Shown piece after piece: positions 8,812-17,572 of a DNA stretch of 33,567 nt; the stretch's first letter is position 1; every line of letters starts with the position of its first letter. Source of the DNA: an uncultured Paracoccaceae bacterium (GTDB lineage: Bacteria > Pseudomonadota > Alphaproteobacteria > Rhodobacterales > Rhodobacteraceae). The stretch spans positions 1 to 33,567 of the forward strand of contig CALKJA010000213.1 of assembly GCA_937995865.1 (NCBI GenBank), read 5' to 3'. A model generated the notes under the pieces. That model made no database searches. It was given only the letters and a program-made list of their open reading frames with translations, and was not told the DNA's origin. Both the position numbers and the translations under genes were made by a program.

Positions 8812-9465
8812 ATGCACCGGATCTTTCTCCTTATTGGATGGCTATTTGGCGTGGCGTTGGTCGGGAGCGGGGCCGCTGTGGCGCAAGAGGCTCCGCGAAT
8901 TCAGCTGTTGGGTGACAGTATGATGGCGACACACCGTCTTATCGGGCGCTCAATCCCAGATGTGCTGGGGCGCACGCTTGATGTTGAGATCGCCAATCAG
9001 GCTGCGAGCGGCGCAATGATCCGTGGCATTTCAAGGCAGTACGAATCTGGTGAGTATGATTGGGTCGTGCTCAACGGTGGTGGCAATGACATGTGGTTGG
9101 GCTGCGGATGCCGCGAATGCGAGGAACGGATGGACATGGTGATCGGGGAAGATGGCATGTCTGGCCGCCTACCCCAACTGGTTGCACGGATTCTAAAAGA
9201 TGGGGCCCAGGTTCTTTATGTTGGCTATCTGCGGTCCCCCGGCTTTTCGTCACCGATTGAAAATTGCCGTGATGAAGGCGATGAGATGGAACGCCGTGTT
9301 GCGCTGATGGCGAGCAAACTGCGCGATACGTATCATCTGTCCAACGCAGACCTTGTTCCATCGGGGGATCGTAGCTTTCATGCGTTCGACCGTATCCATC
9401 CCTCGATTAAAGGATCACGTGCCATAGCGCAGCGGATCGCCAATTTCTTAAGCGAAACCGAGTGA
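8812..9465 (+). CDS. Exported SGNH/GDSL hydrolase
   Basis: A 217-residue protein with a cleavable signal peptide (hydrophobic 4-22, likely cleavage after AVA at 24) and all SGNH blocks: block I LLGDSMM with nucleophile Ser36, block II Gly67 (QAASGAM), block III GGGNDMW with Asn92, and block V DRIHPS with Asp193 and His196. It is therefore a periplasmic or extracellular esterase/acyl hydrolase of unknown substrate. An unusual cysteine cluster (Cys98, Cys100, Cys103, in GCGCREC) follows block III, and a fourth Cys lies at 152; in the periplasm these could form two disulfides. Its neighbour upstream is another exported serine hydrolase, 96 bp away, possibly under its own promoter. Confidence 0.9.
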   Translation: MHRIFLLIGWLFGVALVGSGAAVAQEAPRIQLLGDSMMATHRLIGRSIPDVLGRTLDVEIANQAASGAMIRGISRQYESGEYDWVVLNGGGNDMWLGCGCRECEERMDMVIGEDGMSGRLPQLVARILKDGAQVLYVGYLRSPGFSSPIENCRDEGDEMERRVALMASKLRDTYHLSNADLVPSGDRSFHAFDRIHPSIKGSRAIAQRIANFLSETE

Positions 9466-9532
9466 GCGCAGTGTTTCTGGGTTGGTTAAGCTTTGCGGCT
9501 TTGAACCGGGCGGATGATCAAAAGGGACCTAG

Positions 9533-10072
9533 ATGATTGTTCTGTTCAACAAGCCAATGAATGTGCTGAGCCAGTTCACCGATGAAGGTAAGTGGCCCGG
9601 GCTTGCACGATATATTCATCAAAAAGGTGTTTATGCGGCGGGGAGGCTGGATCGCGATAGCGAAGGGTTGCTGGTGCTTACCGATGACGGCGCGCTTCAG
9701 GCCCGCATCTCATCGCCCAAGTTCAAACTGCCGAAAACCTATCTTGTGCAGGTCGAAGGGGCGATTGCGCGAGACGCGCTTGTCAACTTGCGCGCCGGTG
9801 TTGAGCTCAAAGATGGGCGTACCCGTGCTGCACGGGCTGACATAATTGAGCCGCCGGACCTGTGGGAGCGTGATCCACCTGTGCGTGTCCGCAAGACCGT
9901 ACCCGATAGCTGGATCCGTCTGACCCTGCGCGAAGGTAAGAACCGTCAGATCCGCCGCATGACCGCTGCCGTGGGGCATCCGACGCTGCGTTTGGTGCGC
10001 GAGGCTATTGGGCCTTGGACGCTTGGTGGGTTACAATCCGGTCAATGGATTACAACGACCGTGCAACCATAA
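9533..10072 (+). CDS. rluE: 23S rRNA pseudouridine synthase, RluE-like (RsuA/RluB/E/F family)
   Basis: A 179-residue pseudouridine synthase with the catalytic motif GRLDRDSEGLLVLT, in which Asp40 is the nucleophile. Other family signatures are LFNKPMNVLSQF at the N-terminus, KTYLVQVEG, and EGKNRQIRRMTAAVGHPTLRLVR near the C-terminus. It lacks the N-terminal S4 domain of RsuA and RluB and begins directly with the catalytic fold, as E. coli RluE (modifying U2457 of 23S rRNA) does. The site modified here is inferred from that resemblance. The downstream crotonase gene starts 12 bp after its stop, so the two form a transcription unit, without obvious functional connection. Confidence 0.9.
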   Translation: MIVLFNKPMNVLSQFTDEGKWPGLARYIHQKGVYAAGRLDRDSEGLLVLTDDGALQARISSPKFKLPKTYLVQVEGAIARDALVNLRAGVELKDGRTRAARADIIEPPDLWERDPPVRVRKTVPDSWIRLTLREGKNRQIRRMTAAVGHPTLRLVREAIGPWTLGGLQSGQWITTTVQP

Positions 10073-10084
10073 GGGCCACTCCCG

Positions 10085-10870
10085 ATGACCGTTACCACTG
10101 AAATTGCAGACGGTATCGCGACCGTCACCCTGAACCGCCCTGAAAAAAAGAACGCAATGAGCCTTGAGATGTTTGAGGCACTTCCAGCAGCCTGTGCAGA
10201 GTTGGCCGAAACGGCGGGCTTGCGTGCGGTTGTACTGACCGGGGCGGGCGGCGCGTTCTGCGCTGGCTTGGATCTGGGTGTTATGATGTCCTTTGGTGGG
10301 CGGTTGGATGAGGTGAAAGCACAGCTGGCAGAACCGGACGCCGCAGGCGCAAACTTCTTTCAGCGCCCAGTGACGTGCTGGGCAGGGCTGGGCGTGCCCG
10401 TTATTGCCGCCGTTGAGGGCGTGTGCCTAGGCGCAGGGATGCAGCTGGCGCTTGGAGCGGATTTTCGGATCGTGCACCCGGATGTGCGAATGAGCCTGAT
10501 GGAAGCGCGTTGGGGGTTGATCCCGGATATGGGTGTCACTGCGAGCTTGCCAAAGCTGATGCGCGCGGATCAGGCTAAGTATATCATGATGACCGCAAGG
10601 GTAATGCCGGGCGAAGAAGCGATGGCTTATGGTCTTGCCACGGAGCTGTCCGAAGATCCTTTGGCGCGAGCGCGCACGATGGCATCTGAGCTTGCCACAC
10701 GGTCACCCGGGTCCGTGGCTGGTACAAAACGTTTGGTCGAAGAGGCCTGGGGCGGCGGAACCGCTGCGCTTGCGATCGAGGCCGAGCTTCAAACCGGGCT
10801 TATCGGGTCGCCTGATCAAATTGAGGCGGTGATGGCAAATATGCAAAAGCGCCCGGCCAAGTTTGGGTAG
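10085..10870 (+). CDS. Crotonase/enoyl-CoA hydratase-isomerase family protein
   Basis: A 261-residue protein of the crotonase superfamily, acting on acyl-CoA thioesters in the cytosol. The N-terminal strand IATVTLNRPEKKNAM, the oxyanion-hole segments GAFCAGLDLG (~56-65) and EGVCLGAGMQLALGADFRI, and EARWGLIPDMG are recognisable. Of the two glutamates that define enoyl-CoA hydratase, the one equivalent to Glu164 of the rat enzyme is kept (Glu140), while the Glu144 equivalent is Gln120. A single acid/base residue is more consistent with an isomerase or another superfamily reaction than with true hydration, so no specific substrate is assigned. It lies 12 bp after the pseudouridine synthase and ends before a 300-bp gap holding repeat copy B. 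Confidence 0.88.
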   Translation: MTVTTEIADGIATVTLNRPEKKNAMSLEMFEALPAACAELAETAGLRAVVLTGAGGAFCAGLDLGVMMSFGGRLDEVKAQLAEPDAAGANFFQRPVTCWAGLGVPVIAAVEGVCLGAGMQLALGADFRIVHPDVRMSLMEARWGLIPDMGVTASLPKLMRADQAKYIMMTARVMPGEEAMAYGLATELSEDPLARARTMASELATRSPGSVAGTKRLVEEAWGGGTAALAIEAELQTGLIGSPDQIEAVMANMQKRPAKFG

Positions 10871-11061
10871 GCCTAGCAAAGGGTCGTTAAACGTATTTGA
10901 GATGTGTTTGCAGGCTCCAGGTTTGTGGAGGGTTGCTTTCAACTCACTGAGTTTGAGATGATTGAAATCCAAACCCGAGCGTGGCTTGCGGTGCATCACG
11001 GGCAAAAGCAAAACGCTTGGTCGGCTGTCAATAAAGCAAAGAGTGCGGAAAACCGGGCTGC

Positions 11062-11178
11062 GGGCCCACCCACCTCCCTTCTGCGCCTTTCGGCTTGAAC
11101 ATGAGGGGGGTCGCGGCTGCGCCGCGAACGAGAGGCGCTGCCTCTCGTGCTCGCCGAGGTATTTTGGGAAAGATGAAG
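11062..11178. repeat. GC-rich intergenic palindromic element, copy B
   Basis: Lies in the 309-bp gap between the convergent crotonase and DUF2798 genes. It is the reverse complement of the right-hand unit of copy A: a GGGCCC-starting arm at 11062-11096, then a GC palindrome (gcggctgcgccgc, near 11113), the exact 19-bp core at 11129-11147, and the segment tttgggaaagatgaagg at its right end. The preceding 10871-11061 holds nothing I can recognise. Confidence 0.8.
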
Positions 11179-11179
11179 G

Positions 11180-11416
11180 TTAGGGTTTTGTCAAACGGGC
11201 GACGAGCTGGCGCGTGATAGGGGCCGCGACCAGTACGATCGTAAAGGCGACGGGCCAAGAGGCCGCCCAATTGCCCATCCATGCAGAGGGGAACCCTTCT
11301 GCCCAGCCCAAGGTTCTGAAGGTCGAAAGTCCAGACACGATCAGAGACATCATACCCGACAGCAGAAAGCTAAATGCGACGGGAGCCAAGCGGGCAGGAA
11401 TAAATTGTGAGATCAT
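11180..11416 (-). CDS. DUF2798 family small membrane protein
   Basis: A 78-residue protein with two hydrophobic segments (LAPVAFSFLLSGMMSLIVSG and a second covering WPVAFTIVLVAAPI), matching DUF2798, a family of small two-helix inner-membrane proteins of unknown function. The Ser-Gly-Met-Met-Ser motif in the first helix and the SWPVAF segment opening the second are typical. The reading frame extends upstream to a TTG at 11455, giving 91 residues; I prefer ATG 11416 because family members start just before IPARLAP, but neither start has a good Shine-Dalgarno. It lies 121 bp downstream of the hydroxypyruvate-isomerase-like gene on the same strand. Confidence 0.8.
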   Translation of the reverse strand: MISQFIPARLAPVAFSFLLSGMMSLIVSGLSTFRTLGWAEGFPSAWMGNWAASWPVAFTIVLVAAPITRQLVARLTKP

Positions 11417-11537
11417 CGGTGCAGCGTAGAGTTTTGATTGGGCCCGCTCAATCAAAGAGTTGGATTTGGAGAGGCATCTTGGTCACGCCTTTGTGATCGG
11501 CGCCTCAAGGCGCGGTCTGAGGTCGCGCAACCTGGGT

Positions 11538-12287
11538 TCATTTGATCCAATTGAGACCTTGCACAGTGGTTTGCGCGGGGTTGTATTCACCGGAGATCCA
11601 GCCGGAATACCTGCTTTTTTTCAGCTCTTTGAAGAAGCTTGGATGGTCAAACGGCGCATTTGTGGGTTCGTGGCGCGTTTCGCCGTGCCCAACTTGGATA
11701 TGCGTCACTCTTCCAGCATGTGCCTGCCACGCAGCACTTGCATCGCCGGTGATCTGGTGCGCGTGGAAGGTATCTAATTGCAAACCAAGGTTCGGTGCGT
11801 TTGCAGCATCTAGGACCCGTGCGGCCAGATCGTAAGAATTGAGGAAATAACCTGGTATCGCTGTGTCGCTAATGACCTTTAATGTGAGCCGTTGTTTGGG
11901 CGCCTGTTCTGCCGCCCATGTCAGATTTTCGATCAGGCATGCTTCGGCCTCGGGCCCGCTGGCGATGCCCGGCATGATTTGCAGAATTTGCGGCTTGAGG
12001 ACTGATGCGTAGCGCAGCACCCGATTGAAATCCCGCCGAAAGCGATCTTGCAGCGCTGGGACCGCGGCCCAGCCTTGCTCACCGCCGGTATAGTTTGGTG
12101 GTGGGCAATTGATCAGGACCATCTGAACCCCGTTGATCACGCATTCATCGCGCAACTCTTGAGCGTTCAGGTCATAGGGGAACAGCATTTCAACGCCGGT
12201 GAAGCCAGCCTCTGCCGCTGCGCGTACGCGTTCGATCATGGGCAGTTCCGTAAAGAGCCATGTCAGATTTGCACAGAACTTTGGCAC
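11538..12287 (-). CDS. Hydroxypyruvate isomerase-like TIM-barrel protein with altered active site
   Basis: A 249-residue protein aligning by eye with E. coli Hyi (hydroxypyruvate to tartronate semialdehyde) over its whole length: PKFCANLTWLF at the start, AGFTGVEMLFPYD, the DTAIPGYFL segment, LQLDTFH, HIQVGHGETRHEP and WISGEYNP. Of the four usual metal or acid ligands, Asp172, Gln198 and Glu234 are kept, but the first glutamate (in E. coli LLIEPIN) is Lys137 here (LTLKVIS). Activity is therefore uncertain. I chose the GTG start at 12287: it overlaps the TAG stop of the DUF1285 gene by one base (TAGTG), implying coupled translation. The longer open frame to 12338 lies inside that gene and is not conserved. 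Confidence 0.87.
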   Translation of the reverse strand: MPKFCANLTWLFTELPMIERVRAAAEAGFTGVEMLFPYDLNAQELRDECVINGVQMVLINCPPPNYTGGEQGWAAVPALQDRFRRDFNRVLRYASVLKPQILQIMPGIASGPEAEACLIENLTWAAEQAPKQRLTLKVISDTAIPGYFLNSYDLAARVLDAANAPNLGLQLDTFHAHQITGDASAAWQAHAGRVTHIQVGHGETRHEPTNAPFDHPSFFKELKKSRYSGWISGEYNPAQTTVQGLNWIK

Positions 12288-12877
12288 TAAGGCAGCTCGC
12301 TTGCGGGAATGATTGGAAAGAAAGCGCCGCTGGACCAAATGCCAAACCAGTCCATGCCCTCGTGCGGCTCAATGCAGCCCAGGTCCACCAGACGGTAAAA
12401 GCTCTTGCGATCAATCAGCGCGTCAAGATTCGCGCGAATTCGGATATACGGCGAAGGTTCGCCTGTTTCAGGATCGCGCACCACACGGATCGGGCAATCA
12501 GCGCCTGCGACGGCGCTATCACCCACATGGGTGGTAAAGGTCAGGACTTGATCACGGCCCGTCCCGCGCGGGGTGAAGTCTTGCGCGACAAAGGGAGCGT
12601 CTTCGACCGTGATTCCTACCTTTTCTACAGGCGTTACAAGGAAATAAGCGTCACCATCCTTGCGAAGGATCGATGAAAATAAACGCACCAACCCGGGCCG
12701 CCCGATTGGTGTGCCCAAATAGAACCATGTGCCATCGCGCGCGATGCGCATGTCCATATCCCCGCAAAACGGCGGATTCCACAGGTGGACAGGGGGCATG
12801 CCAGCCCCTTTTCCGGCCGCTTGTGCCGATGCAGCGATGCTTTCAGCCGAGGGTTTCACAATGTTTTGTCCGCTCAT
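12287..12877 (-). CDS. DUF1285 domain-containing protein
   Basis: A protein of about 196 residues (200 if ATG 12889 is used) matching DUF1285, a bacterial family of unknown function with known structures but no assigned reaction. Family features visible are the [18 protein letters not shown] start of the domain, [35 protein letters not shown] and the C-terminal [14 protein letters not shown]. It has no signal peptide. It is divergent from the MoxR operon; 12878-12945 must contain both promoters. DUF1285 beside MoxR/DUF58 genes is a recurrent alphaproteobacterial arrangement as far as I recall, which suggests a shared process. Its 3' end is fused by a one-base stop/start overlap to the Hyi-like gene. 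Confidence 0.88.
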   Translation of the reverse strand: MSGQNIVKPSAESIAASAQAAGKGAGMPPVHLWNPPFCGDMDMRIARDGTWFYLGTPIGRPGLVRLFSSILRKDGDAYFLVTPVEKVGITVEDAPFVAQDFTPRGTGRDQVLTFTTHVGDSAVAGADCPIRVVRDPETGEPSPYIRIRANLDALIDRKSFYRLVDLGCIEPHEGMDWFGIWSSGAFFPIIPASELP

Positions 12878-12945
12878 CCGTTTTGCCATTCCCGTCGGTC
12901 AGGTTACGTTCCAATATGGAGTATATCGGCAACCGGAGAAAAGTC

Positions 12946-13953
12946 ATGGATGATACAGGCGACCTTGTTGTCGAAATTGAAGCGTTGGGTGAGAAACTTT
13001 CAGCGGCCAAGCAATCCATAGGGGCTCGCTTTATCGGGCAAGACCGGGTGGTTGAGCTGGTGTTGGCCGCTCTTGTATCAGGCGGGCATGCGCTGTTGAT
13101 CGGGTTGCCGGGCTTGGGCAAAACCCGCTTGGTGGATACGCTGGGCACAGTTATGGGGCTCGCGGACAACCGCGTACAGTTTACGCCGGACTTGATGCCT
13201 GCCGATATTCTGGGCTCGGAAGTTTTGGAAACAGCAACTGACGGCACACGCTCATTCCGCTTTGTCGAAGGGCCGGTTTTTTGTCAGCTTTTGATGGCGG
13301 ATGAAATCAACCGCGCCAGCCCACGCACGCAATCAGCCCTTTTGCAGGCGATGCAGGAGAAATCGGTCACGGTGGCTGGCTCGAATCGTCCTTTGGGCCG
13401 TCCGTTCCACGTGTTGGCGACGCAAAACCCAATTGAGCAAGAGGGGACCTACCCCCTTCCTGAGGCGCAGCTGGACCGGTTTTTGGTTGAAATCAACGTG
13501 CCTTACCCGGATCGCCAGACGGAAAAGGACATCCTGATTGCCACCACTGGGGTTCAAGACGCAGCATCGGTCAACGTGTTTACTACCGAAGAATTGATCG
13601 CAGCCCAGAAATTGGTGCGGCGGATGCCTGTGGGTGAAGGTATTGTTGAGATGATCCTTGATCTTGTGCGGGCATTCCGGCCGGGCGAAGTGGATGCCCC
13701 TTCGATCGTTCGCGAGAATGTAAGCTGGGGGCCGGGGCCACGTGCGGCGCAAGCGCTGATGTTGACCGTGCGCGCGCAAGCATTGTTGCAAGGGCGGCTG
13801 GCCCCATCTGCCGAGGATGTCATTGCGATGGCGCGGCCTGTTTTGTCACACCGTATGGCGCTTTCGTTTAGTGCGAGGGCACGGGGCGAAGATCTTGGCA
13901 CAATTATTGATGAGGTCACGGCGAGCGTGACCCGCACCCAAGCTGCTGCGTGA
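12946..13953 (+). CDS. MoxR family AAA+ ATPase
   Basis: A 335-residue MoxR-type AAA+ ATPase. Walker A GLPGLGKT (53-60), Walker B LLMADEINRA (115-124), sensor 1 in HVLATQNPIEQEGTYPLPEAQLDRF and the C-terminal lid are intact. MoxR ATPases act as chaperones that help mature or insert metal cofactors into partner complexes, usually with vWA proteins encoded next door. I chose ATG 12946, preceded by GGAG, because the open frame back to 12673 runs through the divergent promoter region and gives a non-conserved peptide. The stop overlaps the DUF58 start by 4 bp (GTGA). It is the first gene of a four-gene overlapping operon. Confidence 0.95.
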   Translation: MDDTGDLVVEIEALGEKLSAAKQSIGARFIGQDRVVELVLAALVSGGHALLIGLPGLGKTRLVDTLGTVMGLADNRVQFTPDLMPADILGSEVLETATDGTRSFRFVEGPVFCQLLMADEINRASPRTQSALLQAMQEKSVTVAGSNRPLGRPFHVLATQNPIEQEGTYPLPEAQLDRFLVEINVPYPDRQTEKDILIATTGVQDAASVNVFTTEELIAAQKLVRRMPVGEGIVEMILDLVRAFRPGEVDAPSIVRENVSWGPGPRAAQALMLTVRAQALLQGRLAPSAEDVIAMARPVLSHRMALSFSARARGEDLGTIIDEVTASVTRTQAAA

Positions 13954-14816
13954 CAAACCCGGCCATCCTCCGAGCTGACGCCGAGACGCTCTCGGCGCCC
14001 TTCCCCCGCCTTTTGGCGGCGGCAGAGCAATTGGCATCAACGGTGCTTTTGGGGGATCACGGGCGCAGGCGAGCGGGAACGGGTGACGATTTTTGGCAAT
14101 ACCGCCCGGCACAAGTTGGGGATCCGGTGCGCCGCATCGATTGGCGCCGCTCTGCGATGGCGGACACAGAGTTTATCCGTGAGCGTGAATGGCAAATTGC
14201 GCAATCGGTGATCTTGTGGGTCGACCATGCGGCCTCAATGGGGTTTGCGTCCAAAGGGCTTGCACCCAAGTCTGACCGCGCACGGGTGCTTGCTCTGGCG
14301 GTATCTATTCTTTTGTTGCGGGCGGGGGAGCGTGTGGGCCTCACCGGGTTCAGTTTGCCGCCGCGGGCAGGAGAAAATCAGATTGAGCGGCTTGCGATGG
14401 CATTGTCCAAAGACAGTGACGCCGATTTTGGCCAACCCGAAGCACGGGGTATGCTGCCACATTCGCGCGCGCTCTTTATTAGTGATTTTTTGGGCGATCC
14501 GGCACCGGTTGAAGCTGCGCTACAAAAGGCGGCTGAGCGCGGCGTTGGCGGTGCGTTGTTGATGGTGCTTGATCCCGAGGAAGAGGCATTCCCCTATAAT
14601 GGCCGCACAATTTTCGAAAGCATGAGTGGTGCACTGCGTCATGAGACCCTCAAGGCTGGTGATCTCAGAGGCCGCTATCTGGAGCGTTTGGCCGCCCGCA
14701 AGGATCTATTGCAGGGCTGGGCACGGGCGGCGGGTTGGCAATTTCATGTGCATCATACGGATGACGGCGCGCAAGCCGCGCTTTTGTGGCTTTACGGCGC
14801 GATGGAGGCCCGCTGA
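13950..14816 (+). CDS. DUF58 domain-containing protein
   Basis: A 288-residue protein with the DUF58 core, visible in GDPVRRIDWRRSAMADTEFIRERE, followed by a vWA-like half (SVILWVDHAASM, then ARVLALAVSILLLRAGERVGLTGF, and LFISDFLGD). The Asp in LWVDHAAS sits where a MIDAS motif DxSxS would be but lacks the full serine pattern. It starts with GTG inside the MoxR stop (GTGA) and ends in TGATG with the next gene, so expression is tightly coupled. DUF58 proteins are the standard partners of MoxR ATPases; the client here is unknown. It has no membrane segment. Confidence 0.92.
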   Translation: MTNPAILRADAETLSAPFPRLLAAAEQLASTVLLGDHGRRRAGTGDDFWQYRPAQVGDPVRRIDWRRSAMADTEFIREREWQIAQSVILWVDHAASMGFASKGLAPKSDRARVLALAVSILLLRAGERVGLTGFSLPPRAGENQIERLAMALSKDSDADFGQPEARGMLPHSRALFISDFLGDPAPVEAALQKAAERGVGGALLMVLDPEEEAFPYNGRTIFESMSGALRHETLKAGDLRGRYLERLAARKDLLQGWARAAGWQFHVHHTDDGAQAALLWLYGAMEAR

Positions 14817-17572
14817 TGTGGTCGCTTGGTCCCATAGGTTTTGCCGCGCCGTGGCTTTTGCTTGGGCTGATTGCGCTGCCGATCCTTTGGCTTATTTTGC
14901 GCGCCGTGCCGCCTGCGCCCATCCGGCGGCGCTTTCCCGGAGTTGCGTTGCTTCTTGGTCTTGGCGATGAGGAAACGACAACGGACCGCACCCCGTGGTG
15001 GCTGATGGTGCTACGGATGCTGGCGCTGGCCGCTGCGATTGTTGGTTTTGCGAGCCCGGTGTTGAATCCGCAAGCCGAAGAAAATGGGCGCGCCCCGCTT
15101 TTGGTGCTGATGGATGGTGGCTGGGCTGAAGCCCCTACTTGGGCTGCGCGCATGGCGCGAGTGGATACATTGCTCGACGAAGCCTCCCGCGAGGGGCGCC
15201 CCGTCGCAGTAGCCGCACTGACAGATCCGCAGATTGGGGAGATCACTTTTCAAACTGCTGAAAGCTGGCAGCGCCGCTTGGCTGGGTTCGTGCCTGCGCC
15301 TTGGCTACCCGATGAAGGCGCGCATCAAGCCTTTGCTGCGCGCATCGCGGGGGCAGGGGCATTTGACACGCTTTGGATGTCTGACGGGCTGGACCGCTCT
15401 GGACGGGCCGCTTTGCTTGACGCGCTTGAGGCCAAAGGCAGCATACGCGCCTTTGAAAGCCCGCGCCCCGTTTATGCGATTGAGCCGGTCCGTTTTGAGG
15501 AAGGCGAAGTGCGCCTGACAGGTCACCGGCTGCGCGGGGCAGGTCCCGCTGAGGTCACCGTTCAGGCACAGGGCAGGGATCCGGCAGGAATCGAGCGGGT
15601 GCTGTCCACCGCGACGCTGAGCTTTGAGGATGGTGCGGATCAGGCAGGAACCGCACTGATCCTGCCGCCAGAATTGCGCAACCGGATCACCCGAATGACT
15701 CTCGCCGGCGTCCGCTCAGCCGGGGCTGTCACGCTCACCGATGATGGTTTGCGCCGCCGTGAGGTTGCTTTGATGGCGGGGCAGGAAGACCGTGAGGGGC
15801 TGCAATTACTGTCACCGCTGCATTATCTGGAACAGGCTTTGATCCCCACGGCAGACCTGATTGATGGCGCAATGTCTGACATCCTTTTGGCGAACCCGGA
15901 TGTGATCGTGCTTGCGGATGTTGCCCAAGTTTCCGACGCGCCGGATGTTTTGGATTGGGTGGACCGCGGCGGCACACTTTTGCGGTTTGCTGGGCCGCGG
16001 CTTGCGGCCGCTGATATCGGACAAGAAAACGAAGATCCGCTTTTGCCTGTGCGTTTGCGTGCCGGGGGCCGCAGTGTGGGTGGCGCGATGAGCTGGGGTG
16101 AGCCGAAATCTCTGCGTGCCTTTGGACCGGATTCGCCCTTCTTTGGGTTGGCCTTGCCTCAAGACGTTCAGATCACCGCACAAGTTCTGGCACAGCCGGA
16201 CCCGGCGCTGGCTGAGCGAACGATTGCCAGTCTCGCCGACGGTACGCCGCTTGTGACCCGCAAGCGTGTTGGCGAAGGGCAAGTCATCCTGTTTCATGTC
16301 ACCGCCAATGCGGAATGGTCCACATTGCCGCTGTCTGGGCTTTTTGTTGAGATGCTCGAGCGTTTGGCTATTTCTTCGCGACCTGCTGTACCAACTCTTG
16401 AAGACCTGACCGGGACCACATGGGTTGCGGCCCAATATGTGGATGGGTTTGGCGAAGTGTTCCCGGCTGAAACCGGCTCAGGCATCGCGGGTGAGGCTTT
16501 GGCCACAGGCCGCGCGTCTGCTGACCTTCCGCCCGGTCTTTATGCGGGTGAAGATCGTTCTGTTGCTGTGAACGCTGTCCCGCGCGAGGCTAAGTTCGAG
16601 CGGATGCTTTGGCCCGCGCGGATCGTTGTCGAGGGGTTGGACGTTGTCCAAGAGCTACCCTTGAAAGGGTATATTCTTATGGCCGGGATGGCACTGCTAT
16701 TAATCGATTTTGTCGCGTCGCTTTGGCTGTCTGGGCGGATGACTGGGCCGCGCACGCAAACTGCGGCTTTCGTGATCGCGGCTTTCCTGTTGCCTACGGA
16801 TGCCCGCGCGCAAGATAGCCTTGCCCTTAGCGCCACGTCCGAGGTGGTGTTGGGCTATGTTCTGACTGGCGACCGCCAGGTTGACAGGGTGAGCGAGCAA
16901 GGCATGCGTGGCCTTGGCCGGACGTTGTTTCAGCGCACAAGTGTGGAACCGGCAGAGCCGCTTGCGGTGAATGTCGAAACGGATGAGCTTGCCTTTTTTC
17001 CCTTCCTGTATTGGCCGGTGACGGCGAACCAACCTGCCCCAAGTGCCGAAGCGTATGCCCGCCTGAACCGCTATTTGAGAGGCGGGGGTATGATCCTTTT
17101 TGATACGCGCGATGGAGATACAGCGCGCTTTGGCGCAACTTCTCCCGCTGCGCGCCGCCTGCAAGAGCTGGCCCGCCCGTTAGACATCCCGCCGCTTGAG
17201 CCGATCCCTGAGGATCATGTGCTGACCCGTGCGTTCTATTTGCTGCAAGACTTCCCCGGCCGCTACATGGGCCCGCCTGTTTGGGTTGAGGCGGCACCTG
17301 CCAGTGCACAAGACGCAGTTGAGGGGATGCCCTTTCGCAATCTTAATGATGGGGTTACGCCTGTGGTTGTCGGCGCAAATGATTGGGCCTCGGCTTGGGC
17401 GGTGGATGGTGCTGGAAATTGGCGCTTCCGTGTCGGAAGCGGCTTTGCGGGAGAGCGCCAACGCGAGATCGCCCTGCGCTTTGGTGTCAATCTGGTGATG
17501 CATGTGCTCAGCGGGAATTACAAAAGCGATCAGGTTCATGTGCCTGCTTTGCTGGATCGTTTGGGCCAATGA
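14816..17572 (+). CDS. BatA-like N-terminal / DUF4159 C-terminal membrane protein
   Basis: A 918-residue membrane protein. Its N-terminus has the BatA-type pair of helices (residues ~10-28 and 62-83) followed by a vWA-like segment (PLLVLMDGGWAEAP) in which the MIDAS motif is degenerate. Two further hydrophobic segments lie near 618-638 and 648-665. The last ~245 residues are a DUF4159 domain (ELAFFPFLYWPVTANQ, LNRYLRGGGMILFDTRDGD, DFPGRYMGPPVWVE), expected to be periplasmic. I chose ATG 14816, which overlaps the DUF58 stop by one base; the frame from 14786 adds a piece that reads inside DUF58. The stop overlaps the next start (ATGA). In MoxR operons such proteins probably form the membrane platform for the ATPase. 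The exact role is unknown. Confidence 0.9.
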   Translation: MWSLGPIGFAAPWLLLGLIALPILWLILRAVPPAPIRRRFPGVALLLGLGDEETTTDRTPWWLMVLRMLALAAAIVGFASPVLNPQAEENGRAPLLVLMDGGWAEAPTWAARMARVDTLLDEASREGRPVAVAALTDPQIGEITFQTAESWQRRLAGFVPAPWLPDEGAHQAFAARIAGAGAFDTLWMSDGLDRSGRAALLDALEAKGSIRAFESPRPVYAIEPVRFEEGEVRLTGHRLRGAGPAEVTVQAQGRDPAGIERVLSTATLSFEDGADQAGTALILPPELRNRITRMTLAGVRSAGAVTLTDDGLRRREVALMAGQEDREGLQLLSPLHYLEQALIPTADLIDGAMSDILLANPDVIVLADVAQVSDAPDVLDWVDRGGTLLRFAGPRLAAADIGQENEDPLLPVRLRAGGRSVGGAMSWGEPKSLRAFGPDSPFFGLALPQDVQITAQVLAQPDPALAERTIASLADGTPLVTRKRVGEGQVILFHVTANAEWSTLPLSGLFVEMLERLAISSRPAVPTLEDLTGTTWVAAQYVDGFGEVFPAETGSGIAGEALATGRASADLPPGLYAGEDRSVAVNAVPREAKFERMLWPARIVVEGLDVVQELPLKGYILMAGMALLLIDFVASLWLSGRMTGPRTQTAAFVIAAFLLPTDARAQDSLALSATSEVVLGYVLTGDRQVDRVSEQGMRGLGRTLFQRTSVEPAEPLAVNVETDELAFFPFLYWPVTANQPAPSAEAYARLNRYLRGGGMILFDTRDGDTARFGATSPAARRLQELARPLDIPPLEPIPEDHVLTRAFYLLQDFPGRYMGPPVWVEAAPASAQDAVEGMPFRNLNDGVTPVVVGANDWASAWAVDGAGNWRFRVGSGFAGERQREIALRFGVNLVMHVLSGNYKSDQVHVPALLDRLGQ

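Noticed and set aside
10904-11183. Short plus-strand frames in the gap after the crotonase
   Set aside because: They overlap repeat copy B and show no protein-like features or start signals.
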